From CAYTXJ01 sp965613025 (lineage in GTDB: Bacteria > Desulfobacterota > DSM-4660 > Desulfatiglandales > JALVMZ01), in the NCBI GenBank assembly GCA_965613025.1, contig CBFDUE010000016.1, forward strand, positions 1 through 34,286: a DNA stretch of 34,286 bases, given 5' to 3'. A program made the translations under genes and the position numbers. Within the stretch, counting starts at the first letter, position 1; every line of letters starts with the position of its first letter. The notes under the pieces are model-generated. The model was given only the letters and a program-made list of their open reading frames with translations, was not told the DNA's origin and searched no databases. Below are positions 31,674 to 34,286 of the stretch, piece after piece.

Positions 31674-32570
31674 ATGCAAAACAAATTTAACATTTCAAGG
31701 GCACTGCTTACAACAGAAGAGCTCTTCCAGCCAGGGGGGCTTTCATGTCAGGGCTGTGGAGCAGCCCTATCCATGAAGCTGGCTCTCAAGGCCCTGGGTA
31801 AAAGGACTATCGTGGTTATTCCCGCATGCTGTTGGACTATCATTATAGGTTCATATCCATATACAACCTTAAAGGTTCCTGTAATCCATGTTCCCTTTGA
31901 GACCGCTGCAGTGGTTGCATCGGGAATAAGGGCGGCATTGGATATAAGAGGAGAGCAGGACATTGTGGTTATGGCATGGGCTGGAGATGGAGGCACATTT
32001 GATATCGGGCTTCAAGCGCTATCTGGAGCCGCAGAGAGAAATGATGATATCCTCTATGTCTGCTATGACAATGAGGCATACATGAATACAGGGATACAGA
32101 GATCCAGTGCCACCCCAATGGGTGCATGGACCACCACCACACCTGAAGGTGCCTTAAAAGAGGAGCCGAAAAAGGATATGGAAGGTATAATGCTTGCACA
32201 CGGCATCCCTTATGTGGCAACAGCATCTGTTGCATTTCCGGATGATCTTATAAAGAAGTTTCAAAAGGCAAGATCTATTAAAGGCACAAAGTTTATTCAT
32301 CTTTTAAGCCCATGCCCCCCTGGATGGAGAATAGAGCCTTCAAAGAGCATTCAGATTGCCAGGATGGCAACCCAGTGCCATCTATTTCCTATCTATGAGG
32401 TTGAAAAGGGAAGATACAGAATAACCGTAAGACCAGATACCACAATTGGTGTGGAGGAATATATTAAAGCACAGGGCAGATTTTCAAGGATTGATAAAGA
32501 TACCATCAAAAAGATACAGAAACATACAGAACTTCGCTGGCAAAGGCTCTTAGATCTAACCAGATCATAA
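31674..32570 (+). CDS. porB: pyruvate:ferredoxin oxidoreductase beta subunit
   Basis: Beta subunit with the thiamine-diphosphate diphosphate site and one [4Fe-4S] cluster. 298 aa. Cluster cysteines: C25 and C28 (CQGCGAA), C52 or C53, and a late one in SPCPPGW. TPP/Mg motif WAGDGGTFDIG (102-112) through DNEAYMNTGIQRS. The motif SSATPMGAWTTTTP is typical of archaeal-type pyruvate-specific PorB. Last Por subunit gene; 16 bases after porA. Confidence 0.94.
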   Translation: MQNKFNISRALLTTEELFQPGGLSCQGCGAALSMKLALKALGKRTIVVIPACCWTIIIGSYPYTTLKVPVIHVPFETAAVVASGIRAALDIRGEQDIVVMAWAGDGGTFDIGLQALSGAAERNDDILYVCYDNEAYMNTGIQRSSATPMGAWTTTTPEGALKEEPKKDMEGIMLAHGIPYVATASVAFPDDLIKKFQKARSIKGTKFIHLLSPCPPGWRIEPSKSIQIARMATQCHLFPIYEVEKGRYRITVRPDTTIGVEEYIKAQGRFSRIDKDTIKKIQKHTELRWQRLLDLTRS

Positions 32571-32588
32571 AAAAGGAAGAAGACGAGG

Positions 32589-33461
32589 ATGAAGACATAC
32601 CTGGAATGCTACCCCTGTTTTTTAAGACACGCTCTTGAGGCATCAAAAATAGCGGGGCTTGATGAAGAGAGGCAGAAAAAGATCCTAAATTCCACAATGG
32701 ATGTCTTAAAATCAATTGCCTTGAATGCATCCCCTCCCCAGATAGCAAAGCTTATACATAGAAAGATAAGGGAGCTGAGCGGATTAAAGGATCCTTATAG
32801 ATCCATAAAGGATAGACAGAACAACGGAATGTTAAAGATAGAAGGGAGATTAAAAAGACATATTATGGAAGGCACCATGCCAATAATTGAGGCATTAAAG
32901 CTTGCGGGCTCATGTAATGCCATTGATATGGGACCATCCAGAAACTGGGAAGAAGTGGACGAACTTTTAAGTGAGCTTTTCAGCCCAGATATTGGCCGAT
33001 TTGAATATGAAAGGTTTTTAGAGAGGCTTAAACAGACAAAGAGGCTTCTATATATAGCAGATAATGCAGGAGAGATTGTGGGAGATAAGTTGATGATCTA
33101 TACCATAAAAGAATATAAAAAGGATCTGGAGGTGGTAGTGGCAGTAAGGGATAAGGCTGTATTGAATGATGCCACATTACAAGATGCAAAAGATGTTGGG
33201 CTGGATGAGGTGGCTGATAGTCTTATTACCACAGGTTCAGATGCACCAGGTGCAATACTTAGTGAGTGTTCAGAGGAGTTTTTAGATACATTTAAGAGAG
33301 CAGATCTTATAATTTCAAAGGGTCAGGGAAATTATGAGGCATTGGATAAAGAGAAAAGGGAAGGACTGTTTTTTCTGCTTCAGATAAAATGCAAGGTAGT
33401 TTCAAAAGATCTAAAAGAACCTATAGGAAAGATAGTCCTACAGGAATCACTATCCACTTAA
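32589..33461 (+). CDS. DUF89/ARMT1-like damage-control phosphatase family protein
   Basis: A 290-residue member of the DUF89 family, metal-dependent phosphatases proposed to remove damaged or misplaced phosphometabolites. Seen: N-terminal CYPCFLRHAL (C6, C9), AGSCNAIDMGPS, YIADNAGEIVGDKLM with the conserved Asp-Asn, VRDKAVLNDAT and SKGQGNYEAL. The short prokaryotic form with the Cys pair (AF1104-like) fits the length. Nineteen bases after porB, same strand, GACGAGG before the ATG, so probably the operon's last gene. Substrate unknown. Confidence 0.85.
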   Translation: MKTYLECYPCFLRHALEASKIAGLDEERQKKILNSTMDVLKSIALNASPPQIAKLIHRKIRELSGLKDPYRSIKDRQNNGMLKIEGRLKRHIMEGTMPIIEALKLAGSCNAIDMGPSRNWEEVDELLSELFSPDIGRFEYERFLERLKQTKRLLYIADNAGEIVGDKLMIYTIKEYKKDLEVVVAVRDKAVLNDATLQDAKDVGLDEVADSLITTGSDAPGAILSECSEEFLDTFKRADLIISKGQGNYEALDKEKREGLFFLLQIKCKVVSKDLKEPIGKIVLQESLST

Positions 33462-33796
33462 ATAATTACTGGCTCTACATATACCACCACATCATTTATC
33501 TCTCTTTGTGCCTTTAATTGGATTACCTCCTCTTCTTCAACACCTGTAAAGAATACCACCAACACTATGGATTGAAGATTAAGCCTATTTGCATATTGAG
33601 ATGCCTGAACTATAGACTGCTCCAGTGTGTGCATGTCCCTGAAGCTCTTTACCTCTATTACACCTTCTTTGTTATTACACTTTAAGTGTATATCCACCCT
33701 TCCGTTTCCTGTGGGAAACTCAGAACTAACTGAGCATCTTCTGCCCAGTGCATTCATCAACCAGTGATACAGATGAAAATGCCCTCCTGATTCATA
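33458..33796 (-). pseudogene. C-terminal part of frameshifted PD-(D/E)XK nuclease-like gene
   Basis: This frame contains a PD-(D/E)XK nuclease core: GRVDIHLK with the metal-binding Asp, then GVIEVKSF with the Glu-x-Lys, and a hydrophobic strand SIVLVVFF. Reading upstream of the nominal TTG at 33760, the same frame continues with plausible family sequence (YESGGHFHLYHWLMNALG) back to about 33796 before reaching a TAA at 33803. That is exactly where the other part of the gene stops. Restoring one TA unit in the ATATATAT tract would join the two as KYI-YESGG. It may therefore be a recent frameshift, an assembly or sequencing error, or a programmed shift. End overlaps the DUF89 stop by four bases, convergently. 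Confidence 0.65.
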
Positions 33797-34286
33797 TATA
33801 TTTTAGATCTACCCTCTTAGGTTGTTCTTTAAATGGAGATATGTTCTTTTGCCTTAACCTCTTTAAATAATCTCTGTATCTATCAATTAAAGATGGTAGA
33901 TTCAGCTCATCCCCTTCAAACACATCCTTTAAGTCATCTCCGATCCTTAAGGCATATATGGGAATACGATCTCCTACAAGATCATAGGTAAGTGCATTGT
34001 AAAGCCTAAGCTGTATAAATGGATTGGAAAATCTACATACCTGTATCAGCTCACCCTTTTCATCCACACTCTCATCATAATCTATTATGCCATTTAGATA
34101 CAGATATGAGCACCAATCCATATCAAGAGAAAACTCAATTTCAGAATGGTTGAATATGTCCAATACATACTCAAGATATCTACTCCTTGCCTTCTTCATA
34201 AGATTCAATACCGTGTTATTCCACTCAACCCTCAATGCCCTGGAATAGACCCTCTTCCATAGCTCCATATCTATTGCCTTATCCTT
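33792..34286 (-). pseudogene. upstream part of the same frameshifted gene, incomplete at window edge
   Basis: Open without interruption from the right edge (codons before the Met at 34268 are open too: KDKAID), so the N terminus lies outside the window. The visible 164 residues are helical; the segment CRFSNPFIQLRLYNAL (about two-thirds along) resembles the region between an AAA-type ATPase domain and a C-terminal nuclease in large ATPase-nuclease proteins. The frame ends at TGA 33794-33792 within the ATATATAT tract. Family assignment is tentative; the ATPase domain, if any, would be off the edge. Confidence 0.55.

Overview
The window reads as a gene-dense, low-GC (roughly 38-40 %, estimated by eye) bacterial chromosome segment from a strict anaerobe with a Wood-Ljungdahl pathway. 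Pointers to lineage: GyrB is 792 residues and carries the long Toprim-region insertion seen in Proteobacteria-type GyrB; the acetyl-CoA synthase genes are of the bacterial acs type; pyruvate:ferredoxin oxidoreductase is the four-gene form with a GltD-ferredoxin fusion. Arginine is written mostly AGA/AGG and isoleucine often ATA, a bias common in thermophiles. A Desulfobacterota- or Nitrospirota-like anaerobe, possibly thermophilic, fits best; no 16S gene is present, so this is inference.

Layout. (1) 93-2367, minus: two 2-hydroxyacyl-CoA dehydratase / benzoyl-CoA reductase-like subunits behind a good sigma-70-type promoter. (2) 2516-8586, plus: a tightly packed six-gene run: radical SAM protein, TPM-domain membrane protein, nucleotidyltransferase, LemA, LarE and a YcaO-TPR protein. 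The LarE/YcaO pair is the best candidate here for an undescribed sulfur-insertion system. (3) 8607-9383, minus: an ECHDC3-like crotonase without the hydratase glutamates. (4) 9509-9582, plus: tRNA-Pro(UGG). (5) 9586-11909, minus: surE, a DinJ/YafQ toxin-antitoxin pair and birA. (6) 11922-13014: a strongly structured leader followed by an unknown membrane-anchored protein gene. (7) 13009-13782, minus: an N-formylglutamate amidohydrolase-family protein. (8) 13910-20906, minus: cooC, acsD, acsB, acsC, acsE, ended by a clear intrinsic terminator. (9) 21130-33461, plus: dnaN, gyrB, gyrA, gpsA, then porG, a gltD-porD fusion, porA, porB and a DUF89 protein. (10) 33458-34286, minus: a nuclease-like gene apparently broken by a dinucleotide-repeat frameshift and running off the right edge.

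How it fits together. AcsE moves the methyl group from methyltetrahydrofolate to the AcsC/AcsD corrinoid iron-sulfur protein; AcsB joins it with CO and CoA into acetyl-CoA; CooC handles nickel loading; the Por enzyme can then carboxylate acetyl-CoA to pyruvate with reduced ferredoxin. The CODH catalytic subunit (acsA/cooS) is not in the window. AcsD carries a charged coiled-coil tail of about 180 residues beyond the usual core.

No gene-free stretch exceeds 300 bases. The longest are 20907-21129 (AT-rich divergent promoter region between cooC and dnaN) and 11922-12123 (structured leader). No CRISPR array, insertion sequence or phage gene was seen.
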